In this document: positions 1-13,560 of the stretch, piece after piece
How positions within the stretch are numbered: the stretch's first letter is position 1
Layout of the letters: every line of letters starts with the position of its first letter
From: Acanthaster planci
Lineage: Eukaryota; Echinodermata; Asteroidea; Valvatida; Acanthasteridae
Direction: 5' to 3'
NCBI RefSeq assembly: GCF_001949145.1
Contig: NW_019091362.1
Coordinates: 8,483,762 to 8,547,761, forward strand
Length of the DNA: 64,000 nt
Translations under genes and position numbers: made by a program
The notes under the pieces: model-generated
Seen by the model: only the letters and a program-made list of their open reading frames with translations
Told to the model about the DNA's origin: nothing
Databases searched by the model: none

Positions 1-1358
1 TTCTCCAAGCCAGAGCTGTCTCGCTGTTCATTCAAAGAACAAGAAGAAACTGGCCCCATGGAAAACTATCTAATAACGCTTTGGGAGTCGAAATGCACCG
101 TTGTGTAGACAGGAGAATTGGGATCATATTAAGACACGTTTTCAGAGGTAACAGCTTGAATGTATATAAATTGCCTTTTCCATGTTTTTCCCCTTGTTTT
201 CCGGTGGGAGGGGGAACGGAGGGAGAGAAATAGAGAAAATCAATAAACATGAAAAACATTTTATAAAATCAAGGGCAGGCAAATCTTTGGAAAAGAAATG
301 GACAGGGAAATGTAAGATAACATTATTAAATTCCGTCCAAACCTGAATGAATGTTAATGGCTTAAATTAATGTCCCCAATGTTCTATGCTGCTTCAGATA
401 CAAGTACAGCACATGTAGGCCTACAGTGTGTAAATGTACATGTACATGTACATGTACCTGTATATTTATGTACGTGCGGTTCTGTAGCATGCACTGAATA
501 CATGTACTGTATGTGCACATCATGTGGGAAGTCCTAGAGTACATGTACCTGCAAATGTCAGTGAGCAAAATGTACATGTATCGTAAAGGTACCTGATACT
601 GTACATACATGTACGCAAGAGGTAATCTGCTTTACTCCCATGTATTTACAGATCTTGTTCTGCTTAGCAAAAGAAAGCAGGAAAAAGAAAAATGAGCTCC
701 ATGTACCCGTGCACTGTACATGTACATGCACAGGCAGGTGATGTTCCTTCTGGTAATTGGAACAGATCATCTACATGTGCAGTCCCATGTACATGTAATT
801 TGGCTTGGCAAATCTTTCTGAGCTCATTCAATTCTGCGGTGTACCAGTACATAGTGAAGCCTTTGACAAAAAATATGCCATGGGATGTGCACGTGGGTGT
901 AGAAAGTGTATTAAATGTGCAGTGTAGTGTACACAGAGATAGTAGCAAATCAGTACAGTGTACAGTGTACCAGTGTGTTACATGTACCTCGTGAAAGTTC
1001 TAGACCAATGAACCTTTTTTTGTATGTCAATGAAAAAACAGGTATTTAAAGACAGAAAGCCCTCAGTTAAAAAATATCTTACACGGAATACACTGTACCT
1101 ACATGTATTAAAGCGAGCATGTTATCTGTACAGTACATGCACATTTGCTACAACATGTAGATGTTTCATTTTAAGGAACCCAGGCCTAGCGATTTCCCTG
1201 ATAGGCAATTACAGATGAGACCAACAAAATTGCTGAGCTTGCCAAGCATTCACCTCTAAAGTGAAATTCCACGTCCCCGCTGGATACAGCGAGTAAATTA
1301 ACCAGGGTGATGTCCATGCCAATCAAACCCTCTGCACGCACAATGATATCCTCTGGAG

Positions 1359-1384
1359 CAAACACATACACACACACACACACA
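1359..1384. repeat. (CA)n microsatellite
   Basis: A short run of about ten CA dinucleotides with one T interruption near its left end. It creates the VCVCVCV stretch in a spurious minus-strand reading frame. Confidence 0.9.
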
Positions 1385-4300
1385 GACGAGCCCCTTCGAC
1401 GGGGAGGAAGTCTCTATCTCCTGGACTGTAAGGAAGGTATCCAATTGAGATGAGATGGAGAGGGGACGGGTGGGGTTAGGAGGCAGAGGACTGCAAAAGG
1501 ACGGGACAAGACAGTGGAGATTGCTTGTGTCTCCCTGAGGACTTGGCATGCTGCTGTCTCCTAGCACAAAGCTTGGTTGTGTCTCTATCAGGAAAAGCGG
1601 GTGCAAGAGTACAGACGTATTAGCCAACTGTTAGAAACTTTTTAAAACCAACTACCCTGGTAGACAAATGGCAAGCATAGACAAGCTGCATCTGGTAAGG
1701 TGCATGTATACATTTACAGGACTACAAAATATTAACCACTGAGAATGAAATCCTGAATTATTACTTTTATCCCTCACTGTGAGTGCTTCAATTCCTGCTG
1801 TTCATTATACTCATCAATCTGACAATCATATAAATGCTGATTGAGTGCTTGCAAAACATTACATATACATCCTTTGCCAATGTGCTCAATTTTCTCACTT
1901 AATACTACATGCTGGTGCATCTAAATCCAATGCTTGTTTTTCTATGCTTTGAACGGACAGCACGGTATGATGGACGCACTGCTTAATCATTAAAACACCC
2001 GGTGTGATTCAAAAAATTCTCCCCAATAAATCCAATAACAATCTCTCTTCTCTCAGCTCTGGGCACTTAGCGCCATCAATCAACTCAGGCACTGATAGAG
2101 ACAGGATAGATGGGGGGGGGGAAATCAAGCCCAAAATATGAGTGTCTCTGAAAACAACCACTGCAAGTTACTTTGTACTGAAGCTTTTATCCAAACAGTT
2201 GCGAGTGAAACGGATGCCACAGAGTTTCAAAAACAAGATGGCCTTTTCCAGCTGATCTGATGAAGATAAGACAAAGAGAGAAGATGATGGGGAATGACAG
2301 GTAATGGCACGTCATTTGTTATGACGCGCTGCTCCACAGATGACTGTTTGATAGCAATGTGAGTTCTTCAAGTGACAAGAATCTCTCGTCAAATGAGCCT
2401 AGGCTGTCGCAAAACAGGCCAATTTTGCTTTCTTCTATTACACGTTAAAAGTTAAACCAGCTTCCCCGTCTTAAAATACACACTGGTACATATAAATCAA
2501 AAGAGAAAAATATAATAAAAATAATATCAATTACAAGACTGACCATATCTCACAGTATCTGTAATGCAAAGGTGCTGATACAGTACATTAGGCCGTATCA
2601 AAAAAATAAAAGTTACAGAACGTCATTATCACATGTATGAGCAAGGTTCACGGAGGGCATGTCAATTGTCAAGTGGTTCATGTACATGTACACACTATAT
2701 GCAGTCACGCTTGTTCATTAAACCAAAACACAGAGGCTGTCATTAATATGGATTGGCACTCGGCAGAAACGATGGCGGAACGGGATAATGGTGTCCACGT
2801 TTTTAATTAAACAACCAGCTGGCTGAAGGCAATTGTCTTTGAGGCAGCGACAAACATACATCACACTCATTAAAGACAGACAAATTAAAATGAATTGACC
2901 AGGACAGACGAGACTGATTCCGCACAATTTGCTTCCTCGTTTACATGTAAGAGTCCCAAGACATCCACTAAATTTCATCCAACACAAGCCGGGGGTTTTC
3001 AGAGACGAGACATTTTGCACATGGCACGAGCTTGTTCCAGAAATTAATTTCAAATGGTAAGCAGCAAAGCCTCTCCACACACCAGGAGTGAGCACAGTAA
3101 ACTACTTTCTGATTGCAACTCATAAATGTGGAAGTTCTGGAGTGTATATGGGTGACTTGTTAAGTATAGGATGTCGCCATTCCACATTGTAGGCTGTAAC
3201 TCAAAATACCATCATTCAATTTTTCTACCCAAAATATTCTGCATAAAAATAATAAACCGATGTACATGTCGTAAATGCGCTTCGCTTGAAGACCTGTGAG
3301 GGAAGATGCACAACACTTTCCTTCAAGGCACAACTGAACTTGGTGAGTGATTTTTCTTAAAAGTTCCAGCAATCAAGCGCTTTCATCCCTTTAACTTGCT
3401 GTGTATTAAGTCAAGTGAAGGTGTAAGGGACTCGGAGGCGCAGATGCGTTGAAAGCATTTCTAATCAAAAGATGTGCATCGCCACCCGGTGCCCCGCTGG
3501 CTGTATGGGAAAAACTCATGGTGTGAGATACTATCTCGGGAGTGGGCACCGGTGTGGTATTGGCATGCCCAAACAGTGTGTCCAAGTAATGAAAGGTTCA
3601 CAGCTCTGACAACTGAGATGGATGTTTTATTTTCGAACCCCTTAAAAGGCTGAATTTCTCAGAGGGACAGGGCCTTTCTTACTTGAAATGGACAAATACA
3701 AGAATCGGTATATGTACATGTAATGCAGTGATCAACCAAATTTAAATTTCCTCTTCAAGCTGTGAAAAGTTTCACACAATATTCCACAATATGTGGAAGA
3801 CTTTTGCATAGGGTACAATGTACATGTACATGTTTTCATGTACATGTCCATACGCTGTACAGTGTGCTGTGCGATAGGTACACGAAAACACCAATAAGTG
3901 TGCATCTGCCGATTTACAACGTCTGGGTATTGCTGCCATATTAGTTGGTATCTTAACTTCAACGACACATGTGACTAGCGGCGCGTGTTTTAAGTAAAAC
4001 CAGTGGGGGAAAAAAGCCAACTCCTGGTCACCAGCTGTGGCTCCCTGGCCTGGCGCTGGTACTGAGCCAGATAGCCTGCATACCGCACACTACAGGGGCA
4101 GCAGTGAAATACGTCTAACACATCCTCCCCCCCTCCCATGCATGTGCATACATGTATCCAGACAACCAGTCAAAATGCCAGGCCGTTCCCACACCTAACC
4201 CAGGCCAAATATGGACAGCAGTTAATGAGGGCCGCCTTCAGTACAGCTGCACTTTTCACCGGGCACAGCTGTGGGTCAGGGGGAGATCTATGGGTTATGC

Positions 4301-5193
4301 AAGAGGGAAGAGCCTCCTTGCACTGAGGGATTAGGGTCAAATTGGGGTCAGGTTGATGGGGATTCTGTTTGGGTATTCAGTCATCTTTGAAAGGTTCTAT
4401 CTCAACGAACATATACCAGTGCAATGTACATGTAAATATGTATGAGCTATACCATATAGTTTAAGTACATTTCTATGTACTGGTGCTTAAGCCCTGCCAA
4501 TATTCATCTTGAAGAAAACTTTAACAATCTTCCTCTTTTATAACTCCAAATTACCGGTACATGTACAGTTATGGTCCGGTTGATAAACCTGAAAAGTGTA
4601 ACGAGATCAGCAAAGTCACTTCTGGGGAATTTTTACTTTGAAAAGACAGCATACATGTACATCTCACAAAGAAAATCCTGACATGTTTCTGCATTTGGAC
4701 TCTCGCGCATGTGTACTTCTTGTTTTCACAGTAATGAAGCAGAAGTGTGTTCTTTCAAAATGTCTCACAAACCCTGAAATTCTGTCACAGTTGGTTTAAC
4801 ATCATTCTGCCTGATCTCATCGCAGATGATCTCCTCATTCCACTCGGTTCATTGATATTGGTTCAACTCCCAAATAATGTACATGTAGGTCATTTGTTTT
4901 GTGTTTCACGTCAGCGTCGTTTGAAGATCCAGAAAAAAAACACAGCGGCTTGCTCCGGTGCCTTACTTACACCTTTCTGTCCCCAAGCTAGTGATGCAGC
5001 TGTTGTTGGTGGCTTCTCCAAAATTGACAACACACACATACATGTAATGCAATTAAGGCAGGGCAATAAATTAGAATTTCAATGGAGGCTCACAGGAGGT
5101 CTGATCTGCATGAATGTGAATGCGTAACAGACATTTTCAACAGTGTACCAACACCCAAATTGATGATGTACATGGACAAGTACAATCAAACTG

Positions 5194-5556
5194 TGATGTA
5201 CATGGATGTGTAAATGACCATCCGGGTACATGTACATGGATGTGTAAATGACCATCCGGGTACATTAAATGACCATCCGGGTACATGTACATGGATGTGT
5301 AAATGACCATCCGGGTACATTAAATGACCATCCAGGTACATGTACATGTACATGGATGTGTAAATGACCATCCAGGTACATGTACATGTACATGGATGTG
5401 TAAATGACCATCCGGGTACATGTACATGTACATGGATGTGTAAATGACCATCCGGGTACATGTACATGTACATGGATGTGTAAATGACCATCCGGGTACA
5501 TGTACATGTACATGGATGTGTAAATGACCATCCGGGTACGTGTACATGTACCCGGT
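5194..5556. repeat. Tandem array with 21-, 34- and 40-bp units
   Basis: All units share the core TAAATGACCATCCGGGTACA. The left part is 34-bp and 21-bp units alternating twice (5231-5264, 5265-5285, 5286-5319, 5320-5340), preceded by a further long unit. The right part is five near-identical 40-bp units (5341-5540). The 40-bp form equals the 34-bp form with one extra TGTACA. Two units carry CCAGG instead of CCGGG. Because 40 is not divisible by 3 and the unit has no stop on the minus strand, three minus frames stay open; these are not genes. Confidence 0.95.
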
Positions 5557-6998
5557 ACATGTAAGTTTTTATCATTCTATACACATATGAATATTATGAA
5601 CACTCCATTGCATACACTCAGTCCTTAAAACAGAAATGGCAGGAATCCTATTCATCCTTCAAAGCTAAGAAATGTTTGTTTCCTTTTTTCAGAAACCCCC
5701 AAGCAATATTTCACATTTCATTCTGTGGCACACCTGGCTTCTCTCAGCAGGAACATCAAACTGCGAGTTGAAAATTTTACTGCGATTTCATCACAGCAAA
5801 AAATTCACCAAATCCATATAAGGCGTCTGCCCCCCAAATTAATTCCACCCGAGTTTGGCATCGAAACAGAAAGCAGCAGGACTCTCCGTGTGTACTTTGA
5901 AGCAAATTCTCCACTAAACAGCAAGCATTCAGAATATGCAGAGTACCATGAAAAGTGCACGACCTTGTACATCAGCCCGGCAATCAGGTTTTAATTGGAT
6001 CTATACACTGTACCTATTACATCAAGACAAGGATCAACTGCCCCAAATTCCCCCCCTCCCCCTTTTATTCTTTGCTGGATGACGCTGCATAACAAGCAGA
6101 TCACGGCGATCTCCAGTTACCCGGCTGGACAGCCCCTCTGACTTGCCTCGATCCAGCGGCATTGTCGTGCCAGTCGTGACGTGGGGGCATTAGGGCAGTT
6201 AGCTCCCTGCGGCAAATTGATCTAACTGCATTGCGCCTCGCTGGAATGGACACTTTATTTTGCCCTCTCGCCTTCAAATCGTGGGGCACAAATTGATACT
6301 TCATTGTGCAATGTTGGCTCAGGCAAACCAACCCCTCCACCCTGTCCAGAGGTTGTGTACGTACATGTGTCTACGACTGGCAGACTGCAGCATCTCTCTG
6401 AGGCACCTGACTACTGGCAATGCTGGGGGGAGAGGGAATTGCTGGCTCACATATTTCTTGCAATTTTGTATTTTAATTTGCAAATAAGAACTTGCACGTC
6501 TGACAATTACAAAGTAGGGAAAGAGTAATATCTAAGAAAATGACTCAGATACTAGGGATCAATGAGGATGTTTACACTCAATATATTTTCACGGGAGTAG
6601 AGACAAGGCTGGTACAAAAGACTTTCTGAAGTTGTACCGTGCAAGATTTTAGCCAGAGAAAACCCAAATTCTCACGTGGAAATGTAGCATCTTTCCCGAT
6701 GGCCATGTTGAATAGTTCCATACATGTACATGTGTGCATGTACACTGCACATATACAGCTCTAATGTATGTCCATCACAAGTCAATGACAAGTCACCCTC
6801 TTTATTCAAATAAACCATTCAAGGCTATCGTCGCCATTGTGACTTATGTTAGATTGTGACTGACTCGACCAAAAACTTCAAGACCTTTAAATAACACGTT
6901 AGCCTCTTGCAAGCACATGTCTACAGCAAACACTACAGTCCAACTTTGCTATCAAAAGAAGAATACCAGCAACAAAATACAAAAAAATAGGAGCCTAC

Positions 6999-7231
6999 CT
7001 TTGCTTTCGTTCTCTTTGTTCCTGTCTCGTAAGACGTTCAGTTCGTAGACCTCGCCAAACTTCTCAAAGAATTCCTTGAGCTCCTCCTCCTTCATCGTTC
7101 GCGGGATCTGGCCAACGAACATTTTGATGGCGTCCGGATCGGGTGTGTCTCTGTGGGGTGCAAGAGGTACATGCGGTACCTGTGTCTCCATCATGGCGTG
7201 GTGGGCTCAACCAAGAATTCGTTGACAAGTT
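6999..7231 (-). CDS. CELF: CELF/Bruno-like RNA-binding protein, first coding exon (partial gene)
   Basis: CELF proteins bind GU-rich RNA and control splicing, stability and translation; they carry three RRM domains. This exon encodes the first 65 residues plus one base of codon 66. Residues 19-30 ([12 protein letters not shown]) contain the RNP2 strand of RRM1, and ELNVLRDR at 51-58 is the typical CELF1/CELF2-type end of this exon; CELF3-6 usually read ELTVLKDR here. A pyrimidine-rich tract and CAG precede position 7231, and a GTAGGC donor follows 6999. The ATG at 7194 is the start because an in-frame TGA lies at 7209-7207 within the same exon, so 7195-7231 is 5'UTR and at least one upstream non-coding exon must exist. 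The leader before the RRM is about 20 residues, shorter than in vertebrate CELF1/2. The next RRM1 exon was not found in 1-6998, so the gene continues beyond the left edge. CELF1 versus CELF2 orthology cannot be decided from one exon. Confidence 0.9.
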
Positions 7232-8856
7232 CTGCAGGGAGGACAAAAAGACGGAGCACAACATGAGTTGAGCATTTCAAAATGGGAATGGTTTTTGACG
7301 CTGAAAATTCTTGAGGCTCGGAAGTAGAAAATTAGGTCTGCACAACCAATTGACGAGTATTATGAAGACAGAATTGGATTCAAGTCTGACAAAAGCAGTT
7401 TTTACACTAGAATGTGAAATTTTTCTACAAAGGATGTGGAGCATCATCCTTTCATTGACTTACTGGCACTTACAAAGGATATTCCTGTTTGGAGTAAACA
7501 ACAAAACGTAACGAGCTCATGTACGGCACTTCACGAGTTTACTGGACACACAAGAGAACACCTCGCAGCGTCTACTGCTCTGATATGTTAGGCCAGCACA
7601 ATGCATATAGCATTGCTGACGTCAACAACCAAGCACAGATGTACGTTTGTAGCTACATGTACATCTACATGTACTGTACGTTTGTGCTTAGATCCATTGT
7701 GCACTTGCCTTTGCTGATTAAAAGCCAAATAGTGTCTCTTCCATTTAAAGCCCACACCTCATGCTACGGTACACTCACACATTTGTGCACATTCTGCTGA
7801 AAATGTCCCGTGGATGAGATGAGTGATCTATTTACATGTACAGTTCTGACACGCTGTTCATAAAGCAAAAACACACAGTGACATCAAGGCAGCGCATTCC
7901 CCGAGGAAAACATCCGATCAGTCATCAAGTGATACCCGGACGAGATAAATTGCATTGGTGAAAGAGCCTGGTAGTTAAGAGCACTTCTTTGCTGCAGTAG
8001 GAGTTTTTCCCAGAAAATGATTCTTAGAGATAAACATGTGTCCATTTCCAGGGATTCTTCTTTCAACAGGGCTTGCCACTGCATTTGTATCACACGTGTT
8101 CAGGTACATCCCTTGGAAATAATTTAAGGCTTGTTTTTAAAAATATTACATGTTCAAGTAATTATTCTTGCTATTCTGTTCCCACATTTTTTTAATTTTT
8201 AAGAAATAGTGCCAGTACATTGAATACTACCACTTCAATGTAATATAACTGGTGTACATATTAATAAACATGTACAATGCACTAGTAGCTGCATTTCCTT
8301 AGTACAGTACCAGTACATTATTTCAAAAGTTCCACTGGTATGCACTTTAAACCGAATATTTCTAGTCACTTGACATTTAATAATATGATGCTCTAACAAA
8401 ACAAAGCCACATCGATAAATAAAAAAAAAACAGATCTACGACTAGTATACCATTTAGTATTCAACTAAACTTAATGCACGTGCACATGTAGGTACATGTA
8501 CATGTACAGGTATGCAAACAGGTACCTGCATATTGATGTGCGTACATGTACAACGTGTGTATTTGCCAGCACATGAATATCAAATTCTCACTTCACATTA
8601 AATACAAATGGTTCTTTTTTAACAAAATCTGCGAAATAAATTCATTTCTGAAAGTTTGAGATTGAGAGGTGAAAACGTGATTTTAATGGCTTGGGTCCTG
8701 GTCATTTCCAAAATGCTGAGCAAACTCGCTTAACTTAAATGTGATCAATACTTAATCATAAAGATGTTAAGTAGATGTTGATTCAAAAGATGCACATGTG
8801 CACTGAAGTGTGCAATGCATGGCATTCTCCAGGTATCTTCATCTTGAAGACAATGT

Positions 8857-8870
8857 GTCACCACGGCAAC
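8857..8870. promoter_or_regulatory. Candidate RFX X-box
   Basis: GTCACC-AC-GGCAAC matches the X-box half-site pair GTNRCC and RGYAAC with a 2-nt spacer. It lies about 1.6 kb upstream of the CELF-like coding exon. Sequence match only; function is inferred. Confidence 0.4.
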
Positions 8871-9778
8871 ATCTAGTTGCCTTGCCAACATGAAATATAT
8901 GACCTTGACAGCTCTTTGCTCTCAATCACACCTCGCCGATCAGCTGCATCCCTTTATCCATTCCCCACAATGGCACAATGCCAGCTTTTCCTTCCGAACA
9001 GGTGGGATTACAGGCGGCACACGGTGTAAAAAAAACAAGCACCCCCCCCCAAAAAAAGACGGCTGACTTCCAAGGCAACGATGAAAACAGCAGTTGTCTC
9101 TCTCCACAGAGAAATTAAGCTTCAAGAGGAAGTTCCAAGACCTTTCTCTTGCAGGAAATTACAGGCACTCTCAGAAATATATGCGCCATACATGTATGCA
9201 GCAAGAATTTCCCCACTTGCAGACGCGGCCCGATCACACGCACTTGTGCGTGTCACGAGAACGTTTAATATTTAGAGGGCACTTGTCTGCCCTGACTTGC
9301 TTCACACACTTCACTGATCTCCTAATTGGTTCATACCAGAATAATTTCTGTTTACGAAGACATCCTCTTTTCTTTTCCAGTGTACAATCCAATTTGAATT
9401 TAAGATAACAATAAACCTGTACAGAGAGCACAAGTTGGTTCTAGGCCCCCCCCCAAAAAAACAGCAGAGCTGTGGCGCATATGCACAGCTGAAGAATCAC
9501 GGTGCAAGGGGAGAAATTAAGTTGCCCCGCGTCCCCCACCACCGAGTGTCAATCTACTATTTCCCAACACTCGAGGGCCTCCTCTGCTGCATGTGGTTTT
9601 TTTTTTTTTCTTTCTTCTTTAAAATCCATCTGCTGAATTTTGGCCCCAATGAAATGATCGTTCCTGTGAGCAGGGGCAGATGGTGGCAATCCCCGGGCTG
9701 GATAACGGCAATTATCATCCTGATTGATGACGGCCAGGATAGAGCCACGCTGCTAACGACAATGGGACTCACGCAACC

Positions 9779-9791
9779 GTCGCCTAGCAAC
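9779..9791. promoter_or_regulatory. Candidate RFX X-box
   Basis: GTCGCC-T-AGCAAC matches GTNRCC and RGYAAC with a 1-nt spacer. It sits in a less repetitive block (about 9640-9900) and is under 1 kb from a second X-box match. Function is inferred. Confidence 0.4.
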
Positions 9792-10678
9792 GGCAAACAC
9801 CGCATCTTTTATTTTCATCTCTCCCAAAATGCAGCGCGTGTGTGTTGTCGCGCAGGGGGGAGACTCTCTTGCTGCATTCATTAGAGGAGATGTGGAGGCA
9901 AGCGGCCCTGGTGCAATAGGTGTTCATCTGGTTCAATGTTTCATTCTGTTGGTGCTACATCAACATACGGTGCACATTATTTACACACTGTACAATTTGC
10001 AAAGATAACAAAATGTTTAATTTGCGGTTTAATATACATGTAGTGTCTCATGAAAATGTGTTGTACGCACATACATGTACACGTATGAACCGGTACATAC
10101 CGGTATGTAAATACATGGACGTAGATTACACGCTGTTTAATGTGCTCCCCACTAGTATGGGCCATATTAAACCGTCCCATTTCTCAAGATATTGTAAATA
10201 ACAGCTTTTGTAACTTAACCACTGCGACAAACATGAAGACAAATTTATCAGTCACCACAGCTAACAAATACTCAAGTCTGACAGTACCGACAGCTGGAAT
10301 TTGAACTCCAAAATACACCTAGACTGGCCAGTCTTTTCTGGGTGTTGACTTACAGTAGTGGCGATGTATGAAAGCACCCTGCACAACACTTTGCAAGAAA
10401 CAGAAAGAGTTTAACACGGATCACTGGAGGACACCGTAAATGGACCATTCTCCAGTGAGGAACGCTTGTACAATGTACGTTTTGGAGACGGATCACCAAA
10501 ACAACAGCAAATCAGAACTTGAAGTCCATCGCAAGATGATTCCCCCCCCTCCACCTTATGAAAACCATTCTTCCTTGGATATTTCTTTCCAATTCCATGC
10601 GATATTGAGTGGCACGGTTTTATCTAACAGTGCGGTACTACATGTACCTGTACATGTATGTGTGCTAAGCATTCATTT

Positions 10679-10698
10679 AAAAAAAAAAAAAAAAAAAT
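10679..10698. repeat. Poly(A) tract
   Basis: Near-uninterrupted A run of about 18-20 bases. It could be the tail of an old retroposed sequence, but no element body was recognised to its left. Confidence 0.6.
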
Positions 10699-13404
10699 TG
10701 GAGTAAAAACAAAGGCTGTTACTGATATTGCCCGTGATGGAACGATAATATTGGATTGTACTCAGCTGGGACAATGGACGAACCAATTAAATGGCTGGAT
10801 GGCCTTGTTTGCCATGCATACATGGAGACCAAACTGATGGGAGTGCAAATGAGATTGGGTGTACCCTATACACTCGCATCTATTTGACTTGGCACAATAT
10901 TTACATTTCCAGTGACCAAATTAAGTTCTCCTTATTTTATTACCAGATGGACACAGGCCAGCCTACATATGTACACTGATATCAATGCTGAATCAATATG
11001 GTAGTGGTTGGGGTCAGCATAAAGTTACACACTGTATACAAATGGAGTTTTGTGGATACCTCCTTCAATACAAACTTGCTGTAAACACCAGAAGTACAGG
11101 GGCAAATATGAAGGATAGTTGTATTTTCAAGAAATGGCTGTACGGGAAACGACTAAACCATTGCAATGTTGAATATTTTGTATGAATAAGTACACACAAC
11201 AAGAAGCCTCCCTTAAGATTACATGTACATGTACTTTCAGATAATAGATATTAACACTACATGTAAGGACAACCGATGGGAATTTTCTTAGAGTATGGAG
11301 GCTGGCTGCAGTTTTGAGAAAACTGCAAAAAACACCAGAATGAAAAAAATAGGCCGACAGAAGGAAAAGAGAAACCTGATGATATTGCTCAATTAAGAAA
11401 AAAAACCCCAAATGATTGGCTTCTATTGGATAGGATTATGAGCACTTATCCTTGACCATATTGGAAGGACAATTTGGCTGAGCGTATTATTCACAGCTCA
11501 CTTCTGCTGCATCTGTACAATACACAAACATGTACACCAGACTACCAGTGTCTGACTTGTTATACTAGAATATACATGTACGTACATGTATCTTTCAGGA
11601 GTTATTAACAGGCTTACGTGTTGGAAAATTCTCTACCTCAATTTCCATCAAGAGAATTACCCATTAGCACAGAACCACTGTCTGTCATGGATCAAAAAGG
11701 GCATTTTGTGACTTGTTTTGGCAAAAAAGAAAAGAAAAAAAAAAGGCCATGCAACTTGGCACAGGACCGAATTTAATTTTGGATACACCCACGCTGCCTG
11801 CTGAGCTTGTTTTGATGGCTGAATTGTTTACCAATTGTATGAGATTGGACGGACACCTACCACCATACCAGCACATGTGCAGGACACTGCTTGATTCTTT
11901 CAAGTGGAACGTGCTGCAAGCACGACACAAACAAAACTGACAATATCTTCGTATGAACCAACAAGTCATCCCAAGAAACATAAATGTACATGTAGGCCAT
12001 TCGCTGAAGAATTTATCTGGAAATCCTGCCAGAGTCCTGATGGCAAATCTTCCTGATCAGTAAATTCCTCAAGACTTGCCTTTCTGACCTTTCTATCTCA
12101 TGTTAAACGTGAAATTTAAGGATCAATCTAAGCGGGGGCATGGATAAAATGCACATGTACCACTGCACATGAACATCTACACGAACATGTACAAGCATGC
12201 ATTTTTTAACATCAGCATGTACATGTGCACACATGTACATGTACCTGCTCAGGGATACCAGCAAACAGGTGCACATTGACAAAAAAAAATCTTTTGAATT
12301 TGGTTTCAGCACTTCTGTAGTTTTCACACTGCATAATTTGCACAGTACAGTGTACAGCACTGTTTATCTCAATGAGTGCAGACGACAAAACAATCCTTGT
12401 TGGATTTTCCTTTCTGAGCTCTGGCTTTATGTAGCAGTAACCAGAGCACCATAGGGCCCCCAACTTATCGCCACCTGCTCCACACCCGGACACCTTTCCA
12501 CCTGGTGGGTTTTTACCTATTCATTGGCTCCCCGCCGTCTGGGCAAAGGATCTCCGCTAGGCTGCTCCCAGACTGGTAAATAAGTGGGCTTGGCCATTGT
12601 GCGCGGCAAGGCAGCTGGAAACTCCCTAACAAACCTGTGGGCGGACTTATGACGAATTTGCCGTCTTTTGGAAATTTGCTGCCCTTGAGTATACTTTAGG
12701 AATGCAAAAAATACCATGTCAACAGTTTCAATTTATTGTAACGTTTGGGAAGTTCATTTTTTTGTTTGACAGAGCAGAGTCTATCCCAACAGGCAACAGA
12801 AGCTGCAAACATCTGCATAATAAATGACCAATACTACAAGAGAATTATTGAAGTGATCAAATAATACATGTGTATCCTCCCACCATCAGCAGAAATTAAT
12901 TGAATTGCAACAAAAGAAGGTTCATTGCAGATGCGAAATCAACGTCTGAAAATAAATAACTGATTTTGCACAATCAATCCAACAACAGCCGAGTAGGTTT
13001 CGTCATTGAAAAGGAAACTGTCTCATGAAAAATTCATGAATAAGTAAATATATGCACCTTGCCGACGATTGTAGTGATTGCTGATTTAAGGCTGCTTTTC
13101 TGATTACCAGTATGAAACTGTCTTGCCAGGATTTGTTTGAAAATCCCTGAGATATTTTGACGACCTGAGGTATTCTCTAGGTAGGTAGGATGGGGAGAGA
13201 AATATCACATTTGAGAGGTTCTTCGTCACAAAAGTGCGGTCAACCTTCCACGGCTTTTTATTTCCCCCGTAAAAAAAAACCAGACAAATTGGATTGTTCG
13301 GGTATGAATAAATTACTGATCAGCCATAAGTACAGCACAGTGCTAGACATGTATGCGATGAAACTGTCAGGAAGTGGATATGATGAAGAGGAGATGCACA
13401 GAAT

Positions 13405-13560
13405 GTGGATTATCAGTGGAGTGCATGGAGGGGGGGGAGGATGCCCTTTCCTGGCCTTCCTACAAAGGGCCTCGGGTTTGAATCCCACCCAGCCTGACAC
13501 GACGACCAGTCTTTCTGTTCCTGTCAAACTCTGTGGGTTTCCTGAGAATATTCATCTAGG
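13405..13560 (+). mobile_element. Possible tRNA-derived SINE fragment
   Basis: GGTTTGAATCCCACC near 13477 resembles a polymerase III B box. About 65 bp upstream, TTATCAGTGGAGTGC resembles a degraded A box. The following GTGGGTTTCCTGAGAA is reminiscent of SINE bodies. No poly(A) tail or target duplication was confirmed. Confidence 0.3.

Larger units (their letters stand above)
1..6998 (-). other. Intron following the first coding exon of the CELF-like gene
   Basis: No coding exon recognised on either strand. The stretch holds a CA microsatellite, many scattered ACATGTAC repeats and a 40-bp tandem array. The next RRM1 exon of a CELF gene, expected to begin with sequence like GCCFVTF, was looked for by eye and not seen. 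Confidence 0.65.

Noticed and set aside
5186-5584. Long minus-strand open frames (up to 132 codons) rich in His, Val, Thr and Cys
   Set aside because: They follow entirely from the tandem array; all three minus frames are open because the unit has no stop and 40 is not a multiple of 3.
9435-9884. 149-codon plus-strand frame
   Set aside because: Includes homopolymer-coded runs (Phe/Ser stretch) and no recognisable fold; the surroundings look regulatory.
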